Part shown: piece by piece, positions 25,371 through 36,849 of the stretch | Layout: each line of letters begins with the position of its first letter | Position numbering within the stretch: the stretch's first letter is position 1 | From: Entoloma clypeatum | Taxonomy: Eukaryota; Basidiomycota; Agaricomycetes; Agaricales; Entolomataceae | Assembly (NCBI GenBank): GCA_963565915.1 | Contig: OY751488.1 | Location: 434,001 to 498,000 of the forward strand | Direction of reading: 5' to 3' | DNA length: 64,000 bases | Position numbers and translations under genes: made by a program | The notes under the pieces: generated by a model | Told to the model about the DNA's origin: nothing | The model's database searches: none | What the model saw: only the letters and a program-made list of their open reading frames with translations

Positions 25371-25991
25371 TATCTCGTCTATTGGGCATGCCTCTGACAA
25401 CATTTCGGCAGTGTCCCTTTCTCGTTCAAGGTCTGGTTCAGGTGTTTCGGGTAATGGAGTAAGTGGGGGCAATGCTGACTTCGAGTTTGAACTTTCACCA
25501 GGTTTATTAGGTGCCAGTTTGGGTGCAAGGGGTATATGGGGCTTGTCAACACGACGGCTTTTGGTCATGTCGATGAGGGTTTGGTTCTAAGTCCGCGGAA
25601 CGAACTCAAAGGGGGGGGTTTTATTTGTAATTGAACAGGGACTTGGTTCGACGGTGTGGGTTCAGAATATTCCAGATATTCCTTTATTTGGGTCAAGGGT
25701 GCGTTTCTGGCCTTTGAATCGAGAAGATTCTTGGGCTAAGGTTCCACGTCCTTTAGGCGAAAAGTTGGGTTCAGAATATTCCAGATATTCCTTTATTTGT
25801 GGCCTTTGAATCGAGAAGATTCTTGGGCTAAGGTTCCACGTCCTTTAGGCGAAAAGTTATGGTCGAGATATCAACCAACGGAGGGCACTTCACATCTCAA
25901 ACGACAAAGCACGATTATGGGGCGGGGTGGGCACAACTTCAAGAACGGAAGTCGGGGGGGGGCAAACAGTTCGAACTACTATGAAACCACC

Positions 25992-26008
25992 CCTCGCGGT
26001 GGGCTCCA
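25992..26008 (-). promoter_or_regulatory. Primer binding site candidate of the gag-only element
   Basis: On the minus strand TGGAGCCCACCGCGAGG begins two bases after the LTR. TGG pairs with a tRNA CCA end, and the rest has acceptor-plus-T-stem composition. I cannot name the tRNA without the host tRNA set. Confidence 0.65.
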
Positions 26009-26010
26009 GA

Positions 26011-27078
26011 TGAAAAACGAGTTTGTGACGAGCACCGAAAATGCGAGAGACTCTGGTCAGAGCTCTACAAACACCTCAAACACCCAACAACACTCTCAAC
26101 AAATAGTTCTAGGGGTGGTGGGAAAGAACCACTTATTTCATAAGTAGGTTTGGTTCGTTTGCCTTTGTAGAATATCAACTCGCGAGCGCGCGTCAATATT
26201 CTGAGTGTAATTCAATAATATAAAATTAAGGAATTGGATTTTTGTCAGAGATGGTTCACTGAGTGCACGGAGCTAAGAGACAGAAGAGGGAGCCTCGTTC
26301 TAATCTACTGTACATGGCAGGAAACTACAGGCCTTCATACACAGAGAGCATTCAAAAATAAATAAAGTTTATCACAAGTAAATGTCCAAAATCAAATAGG
26401 TAACTAATTTAATAGCCTTCCGAAGCTTGGTATATGTTATTTCCATAAGTTTTCCATTCGTCAAGAGGGTTACGGACCCTAGCGGAGAGGAGTGTCGTCA
26501 ATGCGTCCACGCGCGAGCATTCTAGAGCGCCGCATCAATATTGATCGGGACGATCAAATCCCCGGTTGCCATCGATCAAGGGTCCGAAGTGTCAGGACCG
26601 GATCCTGTCCATCAAAAGCGATCAACGACCCCGTTTCCAGGGTGCATCCTATTTCCGGTAAGTTCACATGGCTCGGCATCACGGCATCAGTGATCGGCCA
26701 CCTTGTTCTGTGATGCATTCGGTACAGTGCGTCGTGTTCAAGATAATAAATCCCCCATGCCTCTGATTGTCCATATATAGTAATAGTCAATGGATAGGGT
26801 GATAGACCATAGAATATTGGTATTAATGTTGGGTCCCCTCAATGGTCTTATCCATTAAGAATAGAATTATTGTGTCAAGTCTATGGTTAAGCCCTCAGAA
26901 TGTGACTGTTCCTATGATCATGACTAAAGGTGGTCCAGTGGTATGTAGACTCTCTAGGTAGCCAGTAGTACCATCAGTTCCAATAGAATGTGTTTAATGG
27001 GAGCAACATTATATTCTTTTATTGATAAAAGTGTGGGATTTATGCATTTTCATGCACAGCCACACAGTAGTCGTATCA
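26011..27078 (-). repeat. 5' LTR of the gag-only element
   Basis: This is the right copy, 1068 bp, about 99% identical to the left copy by eye. Differences cluster at the two ends plus a CpG-to-TpG change (GACGG to GATGG). Confidence 0.9.
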
Positions 27079-28130
27079 ACAGGTACCCGCATTAACAGGT
27101 ACGGTTTCCGCAAGGGGCCGTGGGTGCGGATTACCCGTGGGATACAGGGGGCGGACAGCCTATGGTGCTGCCGCTGGAATATATTATGTACACTATATTA
27201 TATATATGATAAATACTTCGGGACGGAAGGCGACAGTTCAGGATGCGGGGCGATGGTTGGTGTCGAGGAGCGGCCGTTCAGCACTACAGACGCCGGGTGG
27301 GCACGAGGGGCAGCCGTTGGGCACGAGAGGTGGCCGTTGGGCAGTTGTTGGACCTGAGGGGCGGTCGTTGAAGGCATGGGGCGGCCATTAAGCACAAGGG
27401 GCAGCCGTGGGGCACAAGAGGCAGCCGTTGGGCGCGAGAAACGGCCGTTGGGCAGTCATTGGACGTGACAGACAGTCATTGGACATGACAGGCAGTCATT
27501 GAAGGCAAGGGGCGGCCATTAAGCACGAGGGGCGGCCGTTGGGCAGTCATTGGACGTGAGGGCCATCGTTGAAGGCGCGGGGGGTCCGTTGGGAATGAAG
27601 GGTGGCCGTTGGGCAGTTGTTGAAGGCGGGGGTGGCTGTTGGTCATGAAGGGTGGCCGTTGGGCACGAGGGGCGGCTGTTGGGCATCTCCCTCATGCAAA
27701 GGGCATCCTGATATGGATAATTTTCATTGGCGTAATGCTGGCTGCAGCTGCAGGAAAGGGCTGCTTTCAGATTGTTGGAAACTGACTAGTTTACAACATG
27801 TCTTTACCTAACTGATATGGGTTCCATTGAATATGATGTTATCAATCTTATTTGATCCTAGGCCTAGCACTACAATTTAAGCTTGCATAACGGCTAGACT
27901 ACCGTGACTGTGTCTCCACGGCTTATCTATGCTGGTGACAGGTTGAAGCCATCCAAAGGAGCATACAATGTGGAACTTTGCTTTCACAACGAGGGATGAC
28001 TCCAAGATCACATTCAGCCAATTCCAATAATGTGAGGGAGTGACAGGTCCTTTGTTCTCATCACAACCACCATATGATGTGGAATTCACATATGAATCCA
28101 TTCAGCCACTTACACTTCCCATTCCTGTCT
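27079..28130. repeat. Minisatellite array and flanks outside the LTR
   Basis: From about 27285 to 27690 a third GGCCGTTGGGC-type array runs in the plus orientation, with units of about 20 bp mixed with GGCAGTCATTGGACGTGA variants. Before it is a short direct repeat (ACAGGTACCCGCATTA / ACAGGTACGG). The remaining 27700-28130 holds nothing I can name. I could not define element ends around this array. Confidence 0.7.
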
Positions 28131-28195
28131 AGATGTGCATATCTTGGTCTTTTGCAGTCCACAGAGCTCTACCATTAGATTGCAGACATTCGACA

Positions 28196-28830
28196 ATGTC
28201 AGTTGATGATCATGAGAAACTCATTAACAACGTGGAGCTGGCCATCTTTGCGACCAACAAGGTTTCCATTGCGGTTGATGCCGCTATCACCGGCCCGCAT
28301 ATCCTCTGTGGCTTCCCTATGGTGGGACACATCCTTCTCCACAGAGAGGGGGGTAATGGGTACATATTCTCTGTTATCCTTGCTGAAGAGGTAATCATAA
28401 TCTCGTATGCACCGGGGATAGTATCCATGTCAATCGGGCTGGGAGACGGCCTCATGAAGATTCTCTGTGTTTTTGACATCACAAAAGGGTTAGATGTCTC
28501 TTTACTTCCAGTGTGTTTCTTGACTATCCTTTGCATTATCTGAACTTATTGTTGCATTGCACAGGAGCAACATGTCTGGGTGCTCAACCCTGGAAGCAGC
28601 TCCATCGGCTGCGCAGGACCCCCGCTTGAAGTCAATGCAGTCATATCTCCGAGCTTGAGGCTCAAATTCAAATCTCCAGTCTCATTCTGGGCTTTTAGTT
28701 TTTATACCAGTGGAACGGTCTCGTCTGTGCCTACCTATGATGATGGTAGTCCATATAACATGAGAGCATATGACTATTCGAGATTTACTAGGAACAAGAA
28801 GGGGTCATCTATTGAGTTTCCTTTGCCGTA
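28196..28830 (+). CDS. Hypothetical host protein, two exons
   Basis: An ATG at 28196 opens MSVDDHEKLINNVELAIFAT and runs to about 28490. A donor-like GTTAGA and an acceptor TTGCACAG near 28563 bound an intron of about 75 nt, and a second exon carries EQHVWVLNPGSSSIGCAG through to LP and a stop at 28829-28831. Composition is that of a compact soluble domain rich in beta-type residues (GPHILCGFPMVGHILLHREG). The join phase is uncertain, since an alternative frame in exon 2 stops earlier. I do not recognise the family. It appears uninterrupted by mobile elements. Confidence 0.5.
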
Positions 28831-29230
28831 GGTGTGTTATTACAATCTCTCAAATGATGAGATGCTTCAATATCATTTATCAAATGTTTTTTGTCATGAG
28901 TGCCTGGATGGGGTTCACAAACACTATTTTGCATTTGAGGTTGTCCTTGAAATCTTTTGGTAATATACTGTATTCTGCCCAGTGTGAAGCACGGTAAACT
29001 TGATGGCAAGCAATCCCGTTGCAAAGCAAATGTTGTAACACATGGCTTGAGGACATACTACTATATTGGCTCTTGGTGACATAATAACTTGAAAGCCTTG
29101 ACTTTGTGACCAAGTGATCAATTGGTCAGAACTCAAGCGATGATGACAAGGACAAATATGTCGCCGAACATGTGACATCATGGAAAGCTTGGTGACTGGC
29201 TGATGAGTCTCTGCTGTGGTTTGTTAATCA

Positions 29231-30330
29231 AAGGTCTCTGGGAATGGCAAAGGTGGCAGGCAAGACGCACTTGATAATCTATGGCATTGGCCTTTCGTGA
29301 CTGCTTTGACGGAAATCTCAGCGACCGGTTGCGGAGGCAATGATAATGACCAATACCGCCCCCCTGAAGCAATTGTCAGTAATGGTAATAGATCAATCAC
29401 GCGAGAGACTCAAAGGGAGTGGGTAAAACGGGATGGTGTCAGTGCGTCACTAGTAAGAGGAGTGGAGTCCCATCGGGGTGGGATTGTGTGGGGTATTGGA
29501 GAGACTCTGGTGTAGCAGCTTGCCCCGAGGAGGCTCTGTGTCCGCCATTTCTTTGTTATGGATGGAGGGCTGGATCAGCTCCTCTTCCTTCTATAAAAAG
29601 CCTTCACACCAGTTTGTGGGAATGGCAGACACACATCGCGCTGTCGTTCTGACGTGAATTTAAACGGAGGTCTCTGGGAATAGCAAAGATGGCAGGCAAG
29701 ACGCACCTGATAATGTACGGCATTGACCTTTCGTGACTGCTTTGATGGAAACTTGGCAACGGGTTGTGTAGGCAATGGTAATGGCTCATACTGCTCTCCT
29801 GAAGCAATTGTCAGTAATAAATCATTCACGCAAAAGACTCAAGGGGAGTGTGTAAAACGGCACCTGCACAATTTTTCCTAATGCGCCGGGAAAGAGTCTT
29901 CATGCACCCTTGGACAGCCAAGAGAGGCATGGTGTCTGTTTTATGCTGTAGAGAAAATTAAGGAGGTTGTTGGCAAAGGCGAAATGCGAGAGGGGAACTC
30001 ACCGAACTGATTTTCCAGACAGTTTTTCCCTCTTCCTTCTATAAAAAGCTTCACGCCGGTTTGTGGGAATGGCGGACACATGTCGCGCTGTAGTTCTGAT
30101 GTGAACTTAAATGGTGTCACAGAGGTCTCTGGGAATGGCAAAGATGGCAGGCAAGACGCACCTGATAATGTACAGCGTCCACCTTTCGTGACTGCTTAGA
30201 TGGAAACCTTGGCGACCCGTTGCAGAGGCAATGATAATGACCAAATACCGCTCCCCTAAAACAATTATCAGTAAGAAATAGTTCATGCGAGAGACTTGAA
30301 GGGGAAGTGTATGAAGTCTTCCAAAACAAG
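29231..30330 (+). repeat. Tandem 430-460 bp repeat, about 2.4 units
   Basis: The block GGTCTCTGGGAATRGCAAAG starts at about 29231, 29662 and 30125. Each unit carries the GACTGCTT..TGGAAA and CAATTRTCAGTAA motifs, and the first two end with CTATAAAAAG..GTTTGTGGGAATGGC. Spacing is about 431 and 463 bp. The CTATAAAAAG box is TATA-like, so units may be duplicated promoter or leader sequence. No coding potential is evident. Confidence 0.8.
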
Positions 30331-31655
30331 TCAAGTCAGATGCACTCACCGCCCATGGCATGTTTCTTGACTCGAAAACACAATGCCATGTACCAATTGA
30401 GTATTCACTGTCTTTCTAGGCATATGATGTAGGTTGACCATGACTGCAAGGGAGGAATTACCACTGAGGGGTAGATTTATCTCAAAGTCACAGCTTCAAC
30501 CTGTCTTATCCTTACCTAAGCCATGATGACATGTATCAGGTCACAATAAGTAGTATATGCACACCTGACACCTGACACCTGATGCATGATGCATGACGTT
30601 CCATTGCTACTGCTCACATAATATTGTGGGATACTGTACAGATCCAACCACTTCTTCAAAAATTTCAAAAATTTCACTCAAAAAAGTTCCAAAAATAAAA
30701 TCGGAAAAATCAAAAGAAAAGTGGATTTCTTTTGGCTGTGATGTGTGACATGGGATACATCAAATCTAATCTGAGTATGACTAATTTATTTGTTCATCCA
30801 ATCTTTACAAGACAACACCTTGATCACAATATCGGTCCTCCTTGGATAACAGCACAGGAACTTATCGATTACATGACCTTATTTATACAGTGTCATAGTA
30901 ATGTATATCATCAAAAGGTGAGTTTGCTGGCCACACTCCCATCTTCCATTCCAAAGCATTAACGGTCAACAAAACTCAGCCTCAAACCTCTTGATCTTAA
31001 AGACCGAGCAGCGTCAGACACAGCTGGCAGGGGACATTGTGTGGCAGTCTCCCAGCCATCGTGCACAAATAAGCGCAAATTGACTGGGAGTCAACCTGGG
31101 AGTGGGTCTCACAAAAATACTCGTAACTACATTGGGTATTTGTCTGTTCGCCCGTCGCACAGCGAAACGCGCAATTTAATTACTTTCTTGGTTTTTTGTT
31201 TTGATTGCGTGATTGGTTGTGATCCGGCTTCACAATAAAGCGAACAATTAGCTTGTGAATATAGCTGGGAGGCAATTACACAGACAATCACACATTTATA
31301 CTACAAAAGAAACTCATAACTAGACTACGTGCAGATCACCCAATCTAAGTGCGCAATAGACCCGCAATCTGATGGTGGTATTGATTGCGTGCCCGCCCCG
31401 CAAGAAATCCCACAACCAAATGGCGAGCCAGGCATGCAGGAAGTGGGCCACTAAGTGGCCGATTATAGGCCCACTTGCCGATGTGTTAGTGGGCCGTGAG
31501 ACATGAGTTTGTCCATCATGTGCTGTTGATACCATGAAATAGACATATGCTATACACTCGTTGTTAGCACCGCCAGGTAAATGGAGTATGGATATTCCCA
31601 AACGCACTATGCAAGAAATTGAATTGTACAATGCAAGAAATGTAGATATCCCAAG
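30331..31655. other. Intergenic; possible small MITE at 31037-31284
   Basis: GTGTGGCAGTCTCCCAGCCA near 31039 has an imperfect inverted partner ending near 31284 (reverse complement GTGTAATTGCCTCCCAGCTA). That would be a miniature element of about 250 bp, but I cannot confirm a TSD. Elsewhere in this stretch I see no gene. Confidence 0.3.
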
Positions 31656-31658
31656 AAA

Positions 31659-33163
31659 TCAATCGTAGCGATTCAACTGAAACATGGTCAACGAGTGACA
31701 ATTTCCAAAATATTCAACGCACCATCTACGAGATCGATGGTAGAAAATCCTCGTCTGGCAGCCGAGGTATCCTTCCACCCTTGCCGTGTCAAAGAGTTCG
31801 GTCCTTGTCCTGCCAAAAAGATGGATGGTCGCAAACAGCATCCCATTTCGATTGATGGCACGAAGTGTATAGTGGCCTTCAGGAGCCAATTTGGACGAAT
31901 GATAACCGGACCTATCCAAATTGTTAGTCTATTGAAATAAACAGGGGGCACGAACACACACAAGAAGCCAATCCAGGCCTTCATAGCATTCCAAGATAGC
32001 AGCGGAATGGTCGACTAACGCCCGGCAAAAACCTTCTTGTACCACCCGTAGGTCGAGAGGGTGCTCCTCGTCGTACTCTCAGGAGAGGAAATAGTGGGGA
32101 TTTCAAAATCAGTGTAGTCCTTCCACATGTCGACAAAATACTGAGCATGGGGAATCATCTTCAGCCGTTTGTTATGATATATATATACATAGGTTTTGAT
32201 AGCATCAATGATTTCTCTGAAGATGAAAAGGTAGACAATGAGCTGAGCTGCTGGGATTCAGTTTGAGTAAGGTGTGTGTTGTTGCAGTAAAGAGGCGGGC
32301 CGCGGCACTATTATCCCGCCGATCAAGTTTTTGTGTTGCCTTGAGCTCCTGTTATTGAATCCCGGACTGTTCTGAAAGGACATGTCGGTCTTGCATAAGA
32401 AATTTGCCCAAGACTCGGGGTCTCTTCACTGTAATCTGAATCAGCTGACGAGAAGCTTGTTGTACAAGGCTTCGCTGGACTGCTCACTCTGTTTCAGCAC
32501 CATCACATGAAAATGAGACGACATCAAGGCCAGGATCAATGGAGCCCTCGATAATCTCCCGCGAGAACTTGTGGAATTGAGGTTTAAGGTGGTTTAATGG
32601 GTATTGCGGCATGTGCATCTTGGGTAAGGGAATCTGTATAGTCCATGGGCGGGGCTAGCAAAAGAGATAAAAGAAAGTATGAGAGTCAGCAACAAAGCCA
32701 ATAAAACGCTACGAAAGATAAGTCGCACCATTGGATATCAAGGTCCTCCCAGGCAAGGCCATCTTCTCCACATGCATGCAGTCCAAACTTGAGTTCCATT
32801 GTTGCCAGGGCGTCCAAAACCTCTGCGCGGTACGCAGGCCACCATGACGGAGATCGATGTAGTGGAACCTGATGTCGCCGACTAGCAGGGCACAGACAAA
32901 GGATGATTTGGACATGGAGGGAGGTTGAGCCGGATTTGCGGATGCGATAATCAGGCAGACATCGCCATCGACATGTCCTCGACTCGTGACGGCGATTTAA
33001 CACGCGCATCCGGCACTTCTCTGTCTGGCCGGCTGCCAGCAAAGGTGATCAAGACGAATTGGTAGATGGGGATGAATCGTTTTAGTGGATCCATGATGGA
33101 CAAGGTGGAGGTCGCAGCCGTGGCGCTAGCGATGGAGTCGGATGATTTTCTTGGATCAAGCAT
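31659..33163 (-). pseudogene. Decayed minus-strand host fragments, unidentified
   Basis: Open pieces at 31984-31688 (begins MKAWIGFLCVFVPPVYFNRL), 33163-32951 (MDPLKRFIPIYQFVLITFAG) and 33042-32686 (MELKFGLHACGEDGLAWEDL) have protein-like composition in different frames. They may be exons or frameshifted remains of one gene. No domain is recognised. Confidence 0.35.
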
Positions 33164-35380
33164 CCAAGAACCATCGTAGGATAGGATTCAGAGGGAAGTG
33201 CAACAAAAGATGGAAAGCATAACATAAATAGTAATAGGCGTTCAAATCCATAACACATGGATAGATGCGTATGAGAGTGAGTCAGGATGTTTATATGCAG
33301 GGGCGCTCTGCGCTTCATGTTTTGCATGGAGGACAAGGTGAGGAATCAATAGGGTATGGGTACGGCCGATGCAACAAGGAGTTGATGGAAAGGTTTGTTT
33401 TGTGGCGGCTGTTAAACCCAAAGAGCCCACCAAAATTGGACGAGGTTCTATGAACAATTTATCCGGCGGAGAAATATGGGAATGACCAAAGGCTTACCCT
33501 GGCATGCACCAAGAAACTTTGAGCTCCACATTACCCAACAGCTGCTACCTGAAGTCGCGCCATGGGGTACTTCGCAGGGAGAGGAATCAAGGAAGCCAAA
33601 ACAGATGGAGACGGTTGGCTTGTTCTCCTCGCGCCATCCCCCAACGGCACTCCTCTCACCGTGCATGTGTTTACTCGCCATCCAAACAACAGACATGCCA
33701 AGAGGCTTGAGGTAGCAAGTGTCGGAGTCTTCAACAGCATATCACCCGTTGTGTTGGTCTGGGTTCGCAGTTCAACCCAGTGGAATCCACATACCCAATC
33801 TCTAGCCTCTCTGCAGTTCCTCAACCACCACGAAGACAGCGCCGTCGTCCTCGCTGACTCCATCGGCAACTGGTGCATTCCCATGGTCACCACCTCTGAC
33901 CTCTGGGATTAGCTTATCAAGACCCTCATCAAAGGCATCGACACGCTCAACCAGTGGCTCTGCCTCAGGGGCGCACGTCGGTCAATAACGAATGAGAAGC
34001 AGGGGGAGTAACTGGTCTCTGACGATCCAGCGGCGCTTTTCTGGGTTGGATTGCTCTGGAGGGCTATGGAATGGGCTGTTCACAGGGCCATCTGTTGGAG
34101 AGGTGGAGGAGGTGGGATATATGCAAAGATTGAGCAACGGTGTTGAACAATGCGAGGGATGGAAAGGGGGTGACTTCTTACAAGCAAGGCGGTGAGGGCA
34201 ATCGGGGTCATCCCCCTCAGGCAGCATTGTGACAACACAAATGGCAGATTTGAACATATCCTGGTCACCTGCTCCGCGAAATGCGTACTTGACTTGGGAG
34301 CATTCCTAGAGCCAGACCTACCCAGATTAAGGCCTGCGTCATGGGAGCAAGATATGAAAATGCACCTTGAGATGAGCAGAGTCTCATTGTAAACAACTCC
34401 ACCCCCATACAGCTGCGCCTGGCATCACATTGTTTAACAAGACAGTGACGCTGTGATAACAAAGAATGGCGCATAGTGACAGCCGCACTGGCAAAACTTG
34501 GTGGGTCGGATGTACCTACAAAGGGATCAGGATGGCACGGGCCGACAATTTTCGCTGTTAACATTCATCGCTTCATTATACAATGCCAGGGACTTACCCC
34601 AAGCATGCTATCCGTATGTGATGGCTATCTTCGTGATGTTGTAGCTAGTGCGAAGGATGAATTTGACAGTAAAATTCTAGCGTGAGCACCACGGATTGGT
34701 TGTGTGATTTACATTGATTGTCAATGAACATTTAAACTATTTATTCTATGACTCTATGGGTTTGACTATTCAGAATGATCCAGAGACAAAGGTGACAAAG
34801 ATGATAATGGTACATGACGATGATGGGAGGAGTGGACAAAAGAGGAAGGAAATTGCCGAAGCGGATTGTTACCGCAAATAGTGAACGGCTTGACTTTGAG
34901 ATACCAGCAATCTCGTTCACTACATTATGATGCTTTCAAAGTCTGCTGGGGGCCCTTTCGTTTGCTCCGATACCACCACCATCCTCCCCCTATTTGTTGT
35001 AGTTTGCTTGTTTTAGCTAGATTTAATAAGCACGAACCACCACCCATCTTCATTTGAGAGAGACCCCCAGGTCTGGTCTCTCCGTAAGTTCAATGGTGTT
35101 CTCCATGTAGTCGGTGATCTTCTACAGGACCTGGCACAATGCTACTTCCTGAAGTTTCCAAGATGGTGTTCATTTTTGTGATGGGGGCAAAAGCCCCATC
35201 GCTACCATCAAGGGGTTTCGGGTCATGTAAGGTTGATTTTGAACTGACTATTCTTTGACTTAAGCGGCGTATAGTGTTGAGCTTTGGGACACAAGGTCCA
35301 CCTGTGTAGCTTAAATAAGAACATAGGTCTCCTTAATTTTATTTTTCTTGTCATTGAACCCCCAGCGACTTTTATAGCAT
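33164..35380. other. Host remnants with short exons, unidentified
   Basis: A plus-strand stretch at 33562-33912 reads WLVLLAPSPNGTPLTVHVFT and is the best coding candidate here. Another at 34476-34685 reads GWHGPTIFAVNIHRFIIQCQ. Neither has a recognisable family or a clear start. The rest (33913-34470, 34690-35380) shows no supported gene or repeat. Confidence 0.3.
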
Positions 35381-35387
35381 ATTCGCG

Positions 35388-35729
35388 TTGCTGAAGAGGG
35401 ACTATCTCTTCACCTCAAATCTTTCGAGTAGCGTTGATCTGTATTCTGCCCGCACCATGCAGCGTTTACGGAGCTACACTTATCCAACAACAATTGGCGT
35501 ACCCGTTCAAGTCACAGTTTCCCAGGAAGCGATGGTGGGGCCGTCCGCATCTATCACCGTAGCCTCTATGCTGTCTCAATTGCAAGGCGCAGGGTCCCAT
35601 CCAAAGGGTCGACACGAATTTTCTTCTGCCTATCCTCCTATGCCGCCGACGGTTGATAAGTCTCTCCATGTCTATCGCAGGGAGGCGTTGGCCGTTTCAT
35701 CCAATGGCAGGGGGAGATCTTTGATCTAG
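35388..35729 (+). pseudogene. WD40-like gene fragment, paralogue of the 62.7-63.5 kb gene
   Basis: The start (DYLFTSNLSSSVDLYSARTM then QRLRSYTYPTTIGVPVQVTV) aligns by eye with the minus-strand gene at 62742-63543 (LFVSNLLNGIDLYSLCTMQR, then NVPLQIML). After QVTVSQE the similarity fails in this frame and a shifted frame looks closer, so the copy is frameshifted. The membrane tail of the paralogue is not found here. Confidence 0.5.
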
Positions 35730-36198
35730 CTCGGGTGTCTGAGCGAATCCTCCCAGGTTTGTGCCGCATTTACTTTCAGCAAGTCATTGATAGGGGCATC
35801 ACGCACAGGTTACAATCAATTCTACTCTTCAGCTTGCGACATCTCTTCTTCGCAAAGCCCTGTGGCTGTTGGCTGTTGTAGTTATGCTTCTCCCAACTTA
35901 CGTTTCCTGATAGTTTTTTTTTGGATATCCATTCACCCATTTATTCTGATTCTTTTCTCAATACTCCGCTGCTTTATAAACTGCATGTGTTCTGCAGTGA
36001 TTGCCGTCTTTCATAATCTAAAGGTTTTCTTGAATTTGTAGGGTATACAGAACTCATCTAGCATACAACGTAATGATCTTGTGTAATGCGTCAAATACTT
36101 AAGAGCTTAAGAAGCTTATACAACGTACTTAGCGGAGTCATAAAAAGAGCACTTGAATTTCTTCAAACATCTTCAGTCTGAGTAGATACAAGCTCCGC
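35730..36198. other. AT-rich intergenic stretch
   Basis: I see no gene, RNA or repeat boundary in this segment. Confidence 0.5.
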
Positions 36199-36475
36199 CT
36201 AAGTACTGAAGAGCCCAAGTCCCATCTTCCAGCGGTCTTTCTTCAAACCACACAGCCTTTCATATTCCTTCAAGTCCTCCTGTTTAACTTGCTTCTCAGT
36301 GCGAAAACCACAATCCACATAGCGGAAAAGGCCTCCAGCGCAAAACTGGATGAAGGAAACACGACTTTCACCTTCCTGTACTGGCGTGTTGCAATGTGTC
36401 AGTAGAGCAGAGGTAATAAGAATTGTCGATCCCGCTGGAAACTCAATGATCATGCGAAGGTCGGGGAGAACCAAG
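36199..36475 (-). pseudogene. C-terminal fragment of a 2OG-Fe(II) oxygenase-like mushroom protein
   Basis: The minus strand reads YLVLPDLRMIIEFPAGSTIL then a His in LLTHCNTPV and an Arg in GESRVSF, ending KDRWKMGLGLFST at 36199. The His followed by Arg fits the distal Fe-binding His and 2-oxoglutarate-binding Arg of double-stranded beta-helix dioxygenases, and the sequence resembles a protein type common in Agaricomycetes that has been linked to TET/JBP-like families. The HxD half is missing because the hAT D fragment begins immediately upstream. Assignment is from recall and tentative. Confidence 0.45.
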
Positions 36476-36849
36476 TAGTGTTTCAAGGTTCAGTCCAATA
36501 GGACTGGAACCAGACCAGACTGAACCGAAAAATGAACCGAAATAGACCGAGACCGCGGTCTTGGTCTTGCTAAATTGGGACGGCCCCTGTCTTTGGTCTC
36601 GACAAAAATTTTTTTTTTTGAAGACCGGTAAAAGACCGGTCTTTTGGGTGCTAATACAGGGTCTACATATGTATTTACAGGATGTGAGGATGGGCCATTG
36701 CGCGCGAGTGGAGGCCGTTGGGCTCGAGTGGTGGCCATTGCGCGTGAGTCGAGGCCGTTGGGCGTGAAGGGAGGGCATTAGGTGTGAGTCGAAGCCGTTG
36801 GGCACCAGTGGGGACCGTTGGGGCGCGATAGGGGGCCGTTGGGTGCGGG
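36476..36849 (-). mobile_element. Truncated hAT element, copy D
   Basis: It starts with TAGTGTTTCAAGGTTCAG, the inverted form of the copy B 3' end, continues through the CCGGTCTTTT palindrome region and a minisatellite (36690-36849), and then stops abruptly. No second terminus or copy of the flanking GAACCAAG is found, so the other end is deleted. Minisatellite unit variants appear in the same order as in copy B, so D and B share a recent ancestor. Confidence 0.8.

Larger units (their letters stand above)
17448..27078 (-). mobile_element. Gag-only LTR retrotransposon (TR-GAG-like), 9.6 kb
   Basis: Two direct repeats of exactly 1068 bp (17448-18515 and 26011-27078) begin TGA and end TCA. Read on the minus strand, a primer-site candidate follows the right-hand LTR and a polypurine tract (GTGTGGGGGAGA, 18527-18516) precedes the left-hand LTR, so orientation is firm. 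Gag is present but no protease, RT, RNase H or integrase is found in the 7.5-kb interior. By eye the LTRs differ at about eight sites, all transitions, so it is young. No matching TSD is seen (ACCGC left, ACAGG right), which suggests rearrangement or inter-element recombination. Confidence 0.85.

Noticed and set aside
13370..27690. CRISPR-like array
   Set aside because: Units are about 20 bp with no separate unique spacers, and the sequence is eukaryotic.
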